Below, one piece after another: positions 35,084 to 46,787 of a stretch of 64,000 nucleotides of DNA (its first letter is position 1; every line of letters starts with the position of its first letter). Source of the DNA: Hygrocybe punicea (lineage: Eukaryota; Basidiomycota; Agaricomycetes; Agaricales; Hygrophoraceae); assembly GCA_963556145.1 (NCBI GenBank), contig OY744462.1:1798001-1862000 (forward strand). The letters are read 5' to 3'. The position numbers and the translations under genes were made by a program. Below the pieces are notes generated by a model. That model worked only from the letters and a program-made list of their open reading frames with translations, was not told where the DNA came from and did no database searches.

Positions 35084-35274
35084 TAGTGAATGGCACGGGT
35101 CTACCGTGGGTTTTTTTCCACAACCCGTACCCATACCCGTCAATTGCCACAGGTACAGGTTTGCAGGGGTTAATCTGTGGGTCCTCAGTCGAGACCAGGT
35201 GGTGTTGGGCACACCACCATCCTCCCGGTTACCTCACGGTTGCAGCACCGATGTCAATTAACATCACGGTGCAC
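35084..35274. mobile_element. Left end of a hAT-like element, interrupted by another
   Basis: It begins TAGTGAATGGCACGGGT, matching 15 of 17 bases of the terminus of the complete element at 46788 (TAGTGTATTGCACGGGT). Further ACCCGTACCCATACCCG-type subterminal repeats follow. Its continuation resumes after the insertion at 35275-36605. I did not find its right terminus, so it may be truncated. Confidence 0.5.
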
Positions 35275-36605
35275 TAGTGCTACCGAAGTTCAGTTCGGTC
35301 CAGTTCAGACCCATTTTGGCTGAACTCTGAACTGAACTCCAGGTTCAGTTCAGACTTTCACGTGAACTGAACCTGAACCGCCCTGAACCATTCGCATTTT
35401 TTTTTCAGGGCCTGAACCGAGTTTATGAACGGTTCGGACATTCAATTTTAGTATTATCCTGCATTCTACATGTAAAAAATTCACAATTTATTATTCTCTA
35501 TATTTTAACTATCCCAGACACTCAATATATTACTATAAACAATCTTATGGGTTTTGTGGGTTTACCCATGGGTATCACTTGGTGCTGGTGAGGCACCCAC
35601 CTCCCTGCAACCTCGTGAACATAGCCCTGATGTTAATTGACGCTGGGCTGTGTGTTCGCGAGGTGTTCGCTGAGGGTGGGGACCTAGCCTGCCGGTGATC
35701 CTGCGACTTCGCTGGTCATTGTTTTCTGAGTGGTTAGAACTAGAGCATAATTCAAATTAAATACCTAGTGCAGCGGGGGTGGCTCCCGCTGCCCTCGCTT
35801 CCATTGTGATCCGTTATCCGAGTTGTTGTCATTGCGTTGCTGTTGCCGTTGCCGGTGCTGTTGGCATTGGCATTGGCATTGGCATTGACGTTGGCATTGG
35901 CATTGGCGTGGGTGTGGGTGTGGGTGTGGGTGTGGGTGTCATTGGGCTGCTGGGGATGGTAGTGTTAGTTGTTACTTATTAGAAAATAAACACTTACGAT
36001 TGGCAGTGGGGTTTGATGCACCAACCCCACTGCTCCCTTTCTCTCGTTTGGGGGCGGTTCATTGATGGCGATGTGCTGCTATGGTGGTGGTGGTGGTGGT
36101 GGTGGTGGTGCTGCCACTGCTGCCACCTCTGATGGTGCTGGTTCTTGCATTGTGCGTCATCGTCGTCGTGGTGGTGGTGGCTGCCGACTTGGTGGTTGGT
36201 AGAAGTGCCTACAAAAGTATTAGTAAATGAGAAACAAATGATAAGGAAGATAAAACTTACCTATTTGCCTCGAACGCTTGCATTCAAGGAGTTTCAGAAT
36301 GGTGGTTGTTGGTGGCTGAAAATAACGTTCACTGACTAAAATGGAAATTTGCCAAATCGGCATATGAGTAAAACTTTCGCTTGGAGCGAAAATACATACC
36401 TGCGGACATCGGTTCAGCGGTTCTGAACTGTTTGTGAACTGTTTATACAAACCTGGGGGATGCCTGAACCCTGAACTGGACCCAGGGTTCAGTTCAGCCC
36501 AAGGTGCTGGACTGAACCGAACTTCCGGTTCGGTTCGGAGTTTGAACCGGGTTTGGAGTTCAAACCGGGTTTGGATCGGTTCTGAACCGAACTTTGGCAG
36601 CACTA
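35275..36605. mobile_element. Non-autonomous hAT-like element (family B), 1331 bp
   Basis: Termini are TAGTGCTACCGAAGTTCAGT and, at the right end, the complement of TAGTGCTGCCAAAGTTCGGT. The flanking 8 bp are CGGTGCAC (35267-35274) and CAGTGCAC (36606-36613), a target duplication with one change. Both ends are packed with GAACCG/CGGTTC subterminal repeats, as is usual for hAT elements. The interior holds GGCATT, GTGGGT and GGT microsatellites and no transposase, so it must be mobilised in trans. It inserted into an older element of another family. Confidence 0.8.
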
Positions 36606-36613
36606 CAGTGCAC

Positions 36614-37279
36614 ATCCGCAAGGTATGTTGGTGGTGGGTTTGTGGGTCCTCAGCCATGACCACCATCCTCCCGGTTACCTCGCGGTTGCAGTGCCGACAT
36701 TGATTGACATGATGGTGCATATCCGCAAGGTACGTTGGTGGTGGGATGGCTGTGGCCTTCATTGTGGTCATGGTTGCGGTTGTGGTTGTGGTTGTGGTTG
36801 CTGTTGTGGTGGTGGTGGTTGTTGTTGTTGTCATTGTCCTATTTGGAGGGCCATAGGTGGTGGTGGTGGCCACCGTTGTCACCCTCATCCTTGCCACCTG
36901 TTGTCCTCATTGGGTGTGTGGTGTTTGTGTTGTTGGTACTGCTGTCGTCGTCGTTTGTGTAATTAGTGGCTAAGAAAAAAAACAAAAAAAAACATACCTA
37001 CTGCAACGGGGGGTGGGTGCACCACCCTTGTTGAAAATCCTGAATTTTTCGCACCTGCAATATCAACCATTAAATACTGCTCAGAATTGGCAGTGACAAT
37101 GATGATGAGTTTATTGGAAGTGGAAGCAGAGCTTGCACCAACTGGAGATCAATGAATCAATGTAGTTGGGGACTGTCAGGAAAGATAAGTAAGGCAATGA
37201 ATAACAAGAAAAGTCAAACACACGAGGGCCAATTGTGGAGAGGTATTTGCCAGTTGCCAAGGCTAAAGTTGATTAGAAG
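36614..37279. other. Remainder of the host element around family B
   Basis: This continues the sequence interrupted at 35274: a CATCCTCCCGGTTACCTCGC block recurs before and after the insertion and again near 36670. It also has a TTGTGG microsatellite at 36770-36830 and the motif GGGTGGGTGCACCACCC near 37007. No gene was found. Confidence 0.5.
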
Positions 37280-38536
37280 TAGTGTTGGGGAAGTTTGGTC
37301 TCAGACCGACCCAAACCCGGTTTAGACCGAACTGAAACCGCCGGTTTTGGTTTTTGTTTGGGAAATTTCGGCTGAGACCGAACGGTTCGGTCTCCGGTTT
37401 GGAGATTTGGCTGTGGGCCGAAACGGTTTCAAACTGAGTTTGAACCGCAAACCGATATTCGCAAGTCGGCCACTTGGCTGACTTCCAAAGTCACCAAGAC
37501 ACTTCTGCAACCACCAAGAATGCCCACAACGTACGCCAAACGAGGACGACGGAGCACCCGAGGTGGACCAAACGTGGCAGGGTACTCCCTGCCGCCCACC
37601 TATGCTTTGTTTATTTTTTCATTTTTTTTATTCGACACTAACAGTAGCAAGTTACAGTCAACGGCCACCACGGCCATCACCACCACTACCACCACGGCCA
37701 CCACCACCACCACTACGACGACGACGACGATTGCCACCACGACGGCCGCAACCACCAGGACCGCTACAACCACCAGGACCGCCACGTCGGACGCCAACAA
37801 CAACGTGTCCAAGATGCGCACGCACGCAAACGAACGTGAACAGGGTGGAGTGGGAGTCAGAGAGGTGGAACGAGCGGCGGGGGGTGGTGCATCCACCCCC
37901 GCTCCTTCATGGTATGTTATTTTTATTCTTTCTTTTATTGATTTTATTTGTATATAACGGAACGCGGCACAACACCACCACCACCATGCAACACCAATGC
38001 GGCCAACGCGGGGTCAACCTGCCCGCCGCGCGTGTACAACACGCATGACGCGTCGGGACACCCACGCGGAGAGGCCCATACGCCACCACCACGCGCTCAC
38101 CGAAAACAACCAACGCAGGACCAACGCGGGGCCAACACGCCCGTCGTCGCGTGCACAACGCGTCTGACGCGTCGGGGCATCACCACCACCACCACCACAC
38201 CCAATCGACAACAGCCGAGGCGGAACACACACGTTCGACGCGTGTGTTTCGCTAGGACAGGGCCGTGCAGCCCACCAACCCCCACTCCCACCTCGTAATG
38301 AGGCTAGCCACGTCGATTGACGTGTGCAGCGCTCTTGCGAGGTCAGATGGGAGGGAGGGCCCCCAGCCCACGCGGTTTGCGGTTCAGACTGCGTCTGGAC
38401 CGAAACCAAACCGACATAAACCGTTTACGTCGGTTTCGGTTTCGGTTTGGGATTTTTTGGTAGGAACCGAACCGTTCGGTTTCGGTTTGGGGCAAAAAGG
38501 CCGAAAACCGGACCGAACCGAACTTCCCCATCACTA
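37280..38536. mobile_element. Non-autonomous hAT-like element (family A), complete, 1257 bp
   Basis: Termini are TAGTGTTGGGGAAGTTTGGT and the complement of TAGTGATGGGGAAGTTCGGT. The target duplication is ATTAGAAG (37272-37279) / ATTAGAAA (38537-38544). Ends carry repeated ACCGAAC motifs. The interior has CAC/CAA trinucleotide runs and splice-like signals (for example CACTAACAG near 37640 and GGTATGTT near 37911) but no transposase. A second, inverted and interrupted copy lies at 42584-46312. Confidence 0.82.
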
Positions 38537-39116
38537 ATTAGAAAGGCAATAAGAAACTGATATGTTTGTCTGTGGAGGGCGAAAGGGTAGTTGTGAGTCA
38601 CTTCGGTCATTGGAGCCAGGCATGATTGCAGGGTCTTGGTTTGAAGAGCCCTCAACAAGTAGATAAACAGGGGGACTTGATCAGCTAGGCATAAGCAGAG
38701 GAGGAGTAGATTGGAGTGCCCATAAGCTGGTACTGGACAGAGAAGAGAGGGTAATAAGGGCTATTGTCAGTGTTCAACAGCATTGGGCTGTTGGCACAAC
38801 AGCAGGAATTTTCCCAACATCAGGTGAATGAGTGGTAGCACCTGATAGTGCGATTGAGAGGTAGGGTTTGGGTAAGAGCTGTATTGGTGGATGGGTGGAG
38901 ATGAAGAGAAAAGACAAGGGATATCACCCAGAGGCGTGGGAAGACGTACTATGTGTTGTCCGAATTCTGCCCGACTCAACTGACCGGAGGTCGTGACCAA
39001 GTCTGAGCCATGACCTCTGATTGGGTAGCGGTGGTCAGACCGGCTGCACCTGGGACAAGCTGCTGTTTTCAAAGTCAGCTCAAGACTAGCCGAGTCATGG
39101 CAACACTATTTTAAAT
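38537..39116. other. Transposon-derived spacer
   Basis: No gene was found. Near 39090-39107 the string GAGTCATGGCAACACTA resembles the right end of another hAT-like element, but I found no matching left end. Confidence 0.35.
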
Positions 39117-39612
39117 GTTATTCATTCCCATTCAGGTATTCTATTCTACCTGCACTGTCACTTGATGGGATTCTCTCACTCGAAATCAGCCTGGGATCAT
39201 TTATGAAGCTCAAGTTTGCACAATTTATCGATGGATTACTTTCACGCATGAATCCATTCCCAGGTCCAAATTCTGTGGTTGTGATGGAAAATGCACACAT
39301 CCACAAGTCACTACACATTCAGGAAATAATCCGTGATCAGTATGTATCATCTCTCATACTCTCACAAGCATATTGACAGATTTATTTAGAGGAATGCGTT
39401 GTGAATTCCTACCACCATACTCACCAGATTACAACCCTATTGAGCTAGCATTTTCTGCTATCAAAGCTCATCTCTGCCACAACTGACATGAATTTGCTTC
39501 TGCCTTTGTGTCAGCTGATCCAACTGATGTTTTTATTACTCTTAGTGATGCTGTATTCTCTATCACTCCAAACGATGCATTTGGCTGGTACAGACACTGT
39601 AATTACATTTGA
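39117..39612 (+). pseudogene. Decayed Tc1/mariner-type (DDE_3) transposase fragment
   Basis: Conceptual translation gives the C-terminal catalytic half of a fungal Tc1-like transposase: a PALSLDG-type start, NPFPGPNSVVVMENAHIHKS (the second acidic residue of the triad is here E in MEN, normally D) and FLPPYSPDYNPIELAFSAIK with the third catalytic residue. The end FGWYRHCNYI is also typical. The copy has internal stops (one inside KAHLCHN-stop-HEFASAF) and a break between IIRDQ and RGMRC, where a GTATGT...GACAG segment might be an intron. The N-terminal DNA-binding part is missing. It is not functional. Confidence 0.75.
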
Positions 39613-39951
39613 TTTATGTACCAGTATGAGTTGAATCATACTGTTGGCTAAGTGTGGTGTAAAACAAAAGTGGTGTGAAAACAAAAAGCATATGCGTGAA
39701 GAAAAAAATGTTCAAGCCATGTATACCTGTTTGACATCCCTGCATCCAATTTCCTGCATCCACTGGATGGTCTTCACATCATCTCACGCATATGCTAAAA
39801 GCACATTTGCTGTCCCAAACTTTATTCCAGGACAAATGGCTTCAAGATCATAACAAGTAAAGGTTTGAGGGTTTGATATTTCAGAGATGCGAAAGATTTT
39901 ATTTTCCTGGAAATTTGCAGCATATTGAGAGAAATTATTGCCATCTGTTCC

Positions 39952-41458
39952 TCATGGGCCAGCATCAAGTTCATAAAGCCAGTCTTGGAGAGTCAGAAAC
40001 ATCATTGCATTTTTGGAAATTGGTACTGGTGAATCAGGAATAAGGGCTCGATTACCAAAAATGGGCTCTCTGGAAGAGTAGGGATGATAGTAGGGCTGAG
40101 GTGGAATTGGTACATTGACCACATATTGATGTGGGTACATTGTGGGAAATCCCTGAGAAGTTGGAGGTGTAGCAGCAGGGGCTGCTGGAGCTGGCTCACC
40201 CTCAGTAATGGGTGTAGGCTTTGGGTGACATGTCACGGGCATCCTCAAGCTTCAGCCCAGGAGGGGGCTTGTCAAAATCAGCCTGCTTGAGATTCTTGAT
40301 TGGCCTGTCAATTGATGCATGCACATGTGAAAATTTACTCCACATACCATCATAAGTGCCCATTGCACAATCTCAGATTGGACAAGATACCGATGCTTAC
40401 CATTGCATTCGACCCAGCAAAACTTCTTCTGATGTTGTTCACAAGCATACTTGAGTTCAAGTGCTGTAATGTATTTTCCGGTATTCATGCTCTCTGTAAC
40501 ATCGGTCTGTTCCGGCTCAGGTTCAGGCTCCTTTTTCCAGATGTCTACACCTGCAGTCCTAGTATCAATGAATATTCCATTGAAGTGACTTACTATCTTT
40601 CCCTTGGAATTACCAGCCTTCGTGCCTGCCTGGGCATCGGCAGAGGGAGATTTGTTGAAGATCATGACAGCAGATGGTTTTTTCAATTGACTCTTGATTG
40701 CCCCATCGAGATGTTGTGTTGTGGTATTAATGAGTTGCAGGAGGTAAGCTGGGGCATTGAGACAATGTGGTAAGTCACCTTTGGTATCTACCAAGAGCCT
40801 ATATGAGAGGTCCAGCTTCGACACTGAAATGTCAAGCTTTGCTGCAAGTGCCAAGCCAAACTCCATCCAAGAAATATCTGAGGACACTTCCAATCATTCT
40901 AAGGCTCCATCAATTGGAATATCAAGTGGTATTGCAAGTGCCACTTTGGAATTATCAAAGACATAGCTCAAATATGCTTGCTATATGAGTATTTTTTGAG
41001 TATTCTAGTGGTTGGGTACTTACCGTAGTCTTGTATGGTATTCTCCAGCTCTAGCTCATCGTCACCCTCCAAATTATCATCATTGTCCTCATCAACTGAG
41101 TCTGCATAATCAGCCACAGGCTGGCCTTTAGGTGCTTTCTTCCTCACTACATCGACATCCATGTCAAGAACCCCTTCCTTGGTTGAAGGCCTGGGTATAT
41201 CCTGCTTAGCTGCCAACCCAAGCAGCATTGCAGCAGCCATTTCATTCGAAGTTGTGAGTGTGTTACTGCCAGCATCGGAAACCTCTCCTGGATTTCTAGA
41301 CCCAAACCTCTGATGAGGCTTGGGGTAAGTTGAAGGTTGAGCTGGTGGGTTTTTTGATGTGTGGAACCCAAAGCTCCTCCATCTGAGTCTTCAGCCTGGG
41401 CAGCCGGAGTTCCTGCAGTTTTCTTTTTTGGAGGATGACCAACAGGCCAGTTTTTCAC
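39952..41458 (-). pseudogene. Decayed member of a repeated agaricomycete gene family
   Basis: The minus strand encodes a basic Lys/Pro-rich start (VGHPPKKKTAGTPAAQAED), an acidic linker (SVDEDNDDNLEGDDELELEN) and then EFGLALAAKLDISVSKLDLS and DTKGDLPHCLNAPAYLLQLI. It ends with PPTSQGFPTMYPHQYVVNVP. The LALAAKLDxSVSxLDLSY block belongs to a multi-copy, function-unknown family often found in transposon-rich mushroom DNA. One intron seems to run from a GGTAAGTACC donor near 41027 to a TCCAAAG acceptor near 40948. The frame is broken by a TGA at 40896-40894, a frame change near 40225 and one near 41240-41330, so I call it a pseudogene. Confidence 0.55.
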
Positions 41459-42583
41459 TGCCTTTTGACTTTTTGCTCATATATCAACCATGAGAAGAGT
41501 TGCCCACCAGTGAAGTGTTGTTGTGAGTATGGTACAAAGTGAAAATTTTCTTTGGAAGTGTTTGGGCAAACACAACGCTCCCAAGGTCAGGCAAGCTGAG
41601 CACCAGCCTCAAACAAGTGCCAGCACTTGTAGAATATACTAAATGTACTGCCCATAGTATTGAATTCTTGTCATACCACAATCTACTTGAAAGAAAATCC
41701 AAAAGACAGAGACCGACTTCTAATATGCCAAGTTTTTATTTTGTGGTTAAAATACCTCGTTTTTAGCACCAGCAGGTTGAGAAGAATTTTTAGAACAACT
41801 TTTATGAAGATACCAAGGGAATCTGAGGCACTGTTCTTGAGATAAAATTCAAAAGTTCTGGACAGTGTTTTTGCACACACTATATTAGGAAATCAGGCCA
41901 CTGATATGCATGCTGCATGTCTGAGGTCTGATTCACATATTTTACCTATTTTTATTAGTTAGTTTTTGTTATGTACTTATTGTAGCACAACAAGCACAAA
42001 TAAAAGGATTGGATTCCCCCTTTTCCCCCACCACAGTTGAGCTTGGAGCCTCCCTTGGATCAACACTCGCACCCCACACTTAGAGACCCTCTCTGTGTAT
42101 CACTGTGCCAACATATGCAAACAGTTATAATGTTGGATTTCACATATGTAGATTACTTGATTGGGACATGATTGGGACATGTGACGTTGTTTATAGTATA
42201 TCAACATCACACACCTGTCCAATGAATAAGAGCTTGTTCGGCTAGATCAACATCACCTTGGAAGTGAGGAATATGCCGGTTTATGTTAGGTGGAGATTCA
42301 AACTTATCGCAGGCAGAACTTGATATGATTATTACTAGTTGACAGTCTCTCTCATGGTCCACCAACAAAGACTTGAAATGCGGTGACACATTCACCATAT
42401 TGTCCTCCTTGTTGTTAGTATCATCTTGAGTGCCACCACCAGCATCATAGAATTGATATATTCTTGGCACCAGTATCACACATCTGCCCTCTCTGGTTAT
42501 GCCTGGGTCCTCTAACTGCTCACCGGACACCCAGAATGCATCCACTTTGAATTAGGCATGCATAAACATGTCTTTCTCACCAT
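41459..42583. other. Non-coding, AT-rich
   Basis: Frames up to about 110 codons (for example 42545-42207 minus) have no recognised motifs. The sequence is probably old element or intergenic DNA next to the decayed gene. Confidence 0.35.
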
Positions 42584-42912
42584 TAGTGTTGGGGAAGTTT
42601 GGTTTGGTCCAGTTTTGGGCCTTTTTGCCCCAAACCAGAACTGAACCGTTCGGTTGCTGCTAAAAAATCCTAAACCAAAACCAAAACTGATGTAAACCAT
42701 TTACATCAGTTTGGTTTCAGTCCAAACACAGTTCAGACCATGAACTGCCTGCCCTCAGTGCCATCTCACCTTGCAAGAGTGCTGCACATGTCAATTGATG
42801 TGGCTGGCCTATATGCAAGGTGGGATTGGGGTACTGAGGTGCTGGCACACCTTGAGTGGGCATTGAGCCATGTGCGTGTCTCTTTGCATGGGTGTCCAGT
42901 GGAGTGGGTCCG

Positions 42913-44658
42913 AGGCTGCTCACACACGAAAGGGGAAGTCATGATGGAATTGGATAGGATAGCCTAAGATAGACTAAGACTAAGACAGGGAATCCTACAT
43001 AAGGGATCCAACCGTGAGACCTAAGTCACATGATGGACCAGGCACAACTACTCCAAGTGCCCCTCTCCTCTGTAGCGACGCCCTCGTCACTAGTGAAAGA
43101 CAAACAAAACAAAAGAGACAAAAAGAAACAGCTGAAAGAAAAGCAAAAAGAAACAGAAAGGGAATGCAAAGCACACAAAGAAGCAAAAAGCAGGTGTAAA
43201 CTAGTCTACCCCATATGAATCTAGTAACAGTGGGTCATGGTGAAAAAAAGGTGGAGAAAAAGTGGTAGAACATGGAAATGGAAGCGGCATGGCACGGCGC
43301 GGGGTCAGCGGGTGGGTCGTTGGGCGTGGGTCAACACGGGGGGATGTGTGGTCGCCATACAATGCATGGGCGGGGGCGTGAACGCGTCCGTTTGGGGTAT
43401 GTGCGTTGTGGTACGTCGTGTGGGTAGGGCAATGGGGGATATGACCTCGGGGGTGCTGCGGATGGACTCGTGACATCGGGTACATTATTTGGGGTCGTCG
43501 TATCGTGGGGATGGGCCATTGTGGTGGTGCATAGACTTGTGGGGGTGTAGGACATGGGGCCATGTGTGTGGAAATGGGGTATGGTGGGGCGGGATGTGCC
43601 GCTCACATTGGGATGGCTTTGCTGCCTGGTTTTTGCATGGGGGCATTTGTTCACATTGGGAATGGGCGTATTGGGCCATAAAATGAGTCGGTGTGGGTCC
43701 GGGGAGTTCGTGGGTGCATGGTACGTCGTCGTATTTCATGGGGTGGGGCTGGACGTGTTGTCCGTGTGGGCATGGGCTGTTGGGGCCGTGCTAGCGCTGT
43801 ACACGTGAGAAAGTTGGCGTGGGCGTGTTGTGCTGGGCCCATGGGATCGAGGAAGAAGGTGCCAATGTGGGCGAGGTGTGCCAATCAACTTGGTGACGTG
43901 GTGGTTGGGCGATGTGGCAACGGATTGGATTGGGCGTGAAAACGGTGTTGGTGAGGACGGCGCAGGTGAATACGGGGTGGGTAGAGCTGCCGTACGGACG
44001 TGGGGGGGTTTTGAGCGTCTGTGTATCCAGTAGTGAACCTGTGGGTGTCCGAATGAAAAATGGTGAGTCGAACACGGGGATGGTGATATCGAGGGCACGC
44101 CTGGCTGCGCGACAGCATTGTTGGATACGTCATCCGGCTTGGCAACCTTGTGGGGGTCTTGTAAGGAGCGTGGGGTGCCGTGGTTGGGCGTGGTTGGTCG
44201 GGTTTTTGGTGGGCGAAGCTGGTGACATGGCTGCATGAGGTGGCTGTGCGGAATGGTGAAGATGGGTGAAAAGTCGTGAGGGTGGTCGCGGGGCGTGTAG
44301 CAGGATATGAATGAGGTACTGGGGCTTTTGGAGACTGTCTTCTGTGGGGTTTTTCATGGGGGTGCTGCGGGGAATCACGCGGGTGGGGTCTCGGGGGGGT
44401 TCTCTGTTCTCAAAAAATCACTGGATCTGTGCAAAAGTCTTGGTGCGAGTGGAATGTGGTGGTCTCATCTAGCTGCATGGGTCGAATCGTGCTCTCATCA
44501 CCATGATGGAGTGCAAGGCTGCTCACACACAAAAGGGGAAGTCACGATGGAATCGGATAGGATAGCCTAAGATAGACTAAGGCTAAGACAGGGAATCCTA
44601 CATAAGGGATCCAACCATGAGACCTAAGTCATGTGATGGACCAGGCACAACTACTCCA
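42913..44658. mobile_element. LTR-like insertion with 143-bp direct terminal repeats
   Basis: The repeats are 42913-43055 and 44516-44658, equal in length with only a handful of differences (shared core GGATAGGATAGCCTAAGATA). Between them lie 1460 bp that are G-rich on the plus strand. After the right repeat the family-A element resumes, so the whole block is an insertion. Size and structure suit a small non-autonomous LTR element (TRIM-like), but I see no convincing primer-binding site, polypurine tract or target duplication. Pro/His/Thr-rich minus-strand frames inside are composition artefacts. Confidence 0.55.
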
Positions 44659-44820
44659 CCGGACACATCATATGCATTGTGCACATGACGACATCCGGGT
44701 TGGACCCAGGTTGGTTGTTTCCGGCAGACGCATGGTGATTGTTTCCAGTGGACACATGGTGGTGGTGGCGTACGAGCCTCTCTGTGTGGGCGTGGGTGTC
44801 CTGATGTGTCATACGTTGTA

Positions 44821-45726
44821 GATGTGGGTTCGGGGTGGCTCCGGAACTATAAAGATATAAGATCCTAACCTGTGGGTGTCAGCGTAGAAGTGACTGGATA
44901 AGTCAGTGTCGGGAATAGTAGTAAAAGGAAGGGAATGTTAGTAAAAGTAAAGCCGCCACATAAAACTGGACTAATAATGACGAATCCGGCGATGAACGGA
45001 GTGAAAATGGACAAATAATAAAGAACCCAACGATGCCGACGATGTCGGGTACGGCGGGTCGGGTCGGGTCGGGTCGGGTCGGAAACAATGAACGAATATA
45101 CAGAAACAACGATAAAGACGATGAAGTGGACTATAAAAAGCTAAGGGTCTACATGGACGAGCATTTGAAGGGATTAAAAGGCAATTCTGACTAAATGGAA
45201 ATGGGGACTAATGGTATCTTTTTTTGTACGGTTGTCGGGGACCGTTTTTATAGTACATGTGTGTGTAGCTACTTTCGGACATGTCTACTTTGGCCGATAT
45301 AAACTACAAAGAAAAGCTGGAATGGGGATGTGGAAAGGGGGGTTGCAAAGCGACGAAGACAGGAATATGGAGGGGAAAACAAATATCCATGAAAAAGATG
45401 GAAAATGTCTTACATATCTCCGAAAGGACGAGGGGATGCATAAATAAAGTAAGTCCGAAGTCGGGGATCAAGTCTGATGAGATCCATCTTCTAGCATTGG
45501 AACTCCGGGGCTTATGAGGCTGCCAGATTTGGTCTGAGAGCGGCTGTGACGAAGCGGCATGTGTTGGGTTACATCGGTCACGTCGGGTCACATCACATCA
45601 CATCACGTCACGTCGGGTTGCGTCGGGTTATGTCGGGTTCGAATGCGAGTTGAATAGAGGCATCGGGTTCGTCCAGATTCGTGATATATCGAGGATACAG
45701 ACTCAGAGGGACGTTGACCCTCTACA
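44821..45726. mobile_element. 906-bp insertion with 8-bp target duplication
   Basis: The octamer ACGTTGTA sits at 44813-44820 and again at 45727-45734, and the family-A sequence is continuous once one copy plus 44821-45726 is removed. This directly shows an insertion with an 8-bp duplication, as made by hAT transposases. Terminal inverted repeats are weak (TAGATGTGGG versus TAGAGGGTC if the ends are shifted by two bases). The interior has GGGTC repeats (45055-45080) and a TCGGGT/CATCA minisatellite (45540-45640). No transposase frame is present. Confidence 0.65.
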
Positions 45727-46312
45727 ACGTTGTACACGCGATGACAGCCGGGTTGACCCCACGTTGGCCTGTCTCGGTTGTGGTGGTGGTGTTGGTGTTG
45801 CATGGTGGTGTTGCATGGTGGTGATGGTGGTGGTGGTATGGTGCCAGGTTATATTATGTACAAATAAAATCAATGAAAAAATCAACAAAAAGATGTACCG
45901 CAAAGGAGTGGGGGTGGATGCACCACCCCCCCGCTGCTCGTTGACTGCCACTCCACCTCGTTCACTTTCATTTGCATGTGTGAGCATCTTGGATGTGTTG
46001 TTGGTTGGCCGCGTTGTTGGTTGGCCATGTTGTTGGTTGGCTGCATTGTTGTTGGCATCCGACAGGGCCATCCTGGGTTGTGGCCATTGTAGTGGCAATT
46101 GTCGTCGTCATTGTCATTGTCGTCATAGTGGTAGTGGTGTTGGTAGTGGGGTGGTAGTGATGGTGGTGGTGTGGCCGTTGACCAGGAACTGAAGTTTGGT
46201 TAGTGTCAAATAAAATAAAATAAAATAAAACTTACGTGGGTGGCAGGCTACTCTCTGCTGCCTGTTTTGTCGACCTTGGGTGCTCCGCCGCCCTCATTTG
46301 GCATACATTGTC

Positions 46313-46787
46313 ATGATCCAAAGTGGTTTTGGATCAAAAATGGTATCAAGCTGACAGCAAGGACACCTGAGTTTATCAGCCTGAAGGAACAGTAGCCAAT
46401 AACAAGATTAAAGTTCAAGTTAAGCTACCTTACCTCCACTGATAAGAAAAGACAAGGACACTACCCCAGGACACTGTCCCAAGTTGAGAGACACTTATCA
46501 GTTAAAGGATTAGTTATTAGCTGAATTATCCTTAACTTAATTGCTAAGGATAAGACATTAGCTAAAAGCAGGACCACACATCAGGCATCAAGATCAAAAG
46601 ATCAAAGAAGCTGCACAGTTACAATCTTATCTCAGTAGGACCAAAACAAGATAAGAAGCACCATCTTACATCATCCATCAAGATCTATTGATCAAAAGAA
46701 GCATTGTCTGAAGAATTTGATCTATCAAGTACAATTTGAAATAGCATGACTTAGCCTTGATCCATGATTCCTGGAGAATCATAGAAT
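46313..46787. other. Possible LTR-type sequence left of a hAT insertion
   Basis: No gene. AT-rich sequence with repeated words such as GGACACT and AAGATCAA. It and 47794-48948 were one segment before the element at 46788-47793 inserted. That combined segment carries promoter-like sequence further right and may be a solo LTR or similar relic. Confidence 0.35.

Larger units (their letters stand above)
42584..46312. mobile_element. Second family-A hAT-like copy, inverted, with two insertions
   Basis: 42584 begins TAGTGTTGGGGAAGTTTGGT and follows the reverse complement of the right end of the 37280-38536 element. It is present in three pieces, 42584-42912, 44659-44820 and 45727-46312, which together track about 1 kb of the complete copy. 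The match ends near 46312, so the last ~240 bp and the left terminus are missing. Many differences from the complete copy are C-to-T or G-to-A changes, as expected from cytosine methylation or a RIP-like process. Confidence 0.7.

Noticed and set aside
36220..38409. Frames rich in Thr, Arg or Val repeats
   Set aside because: They are products of CAC/GGT microsatellites inside non-autonomous hAT-like elements.
43201..44378. Several Pro/His/Thr-rich minus-strand frames up to 166 codons
   Set aside because: They reflect G-rich plus-strand composition inside an LTR-like insertion; frames overlap on both strands and show no domain.
45055..45085. GGGTC repeats as an interstitial telomere
   Set aside because: The tract is very short, the unit does not match the usual fungal TTAGGG type, and it lies inside a transposon insertion.
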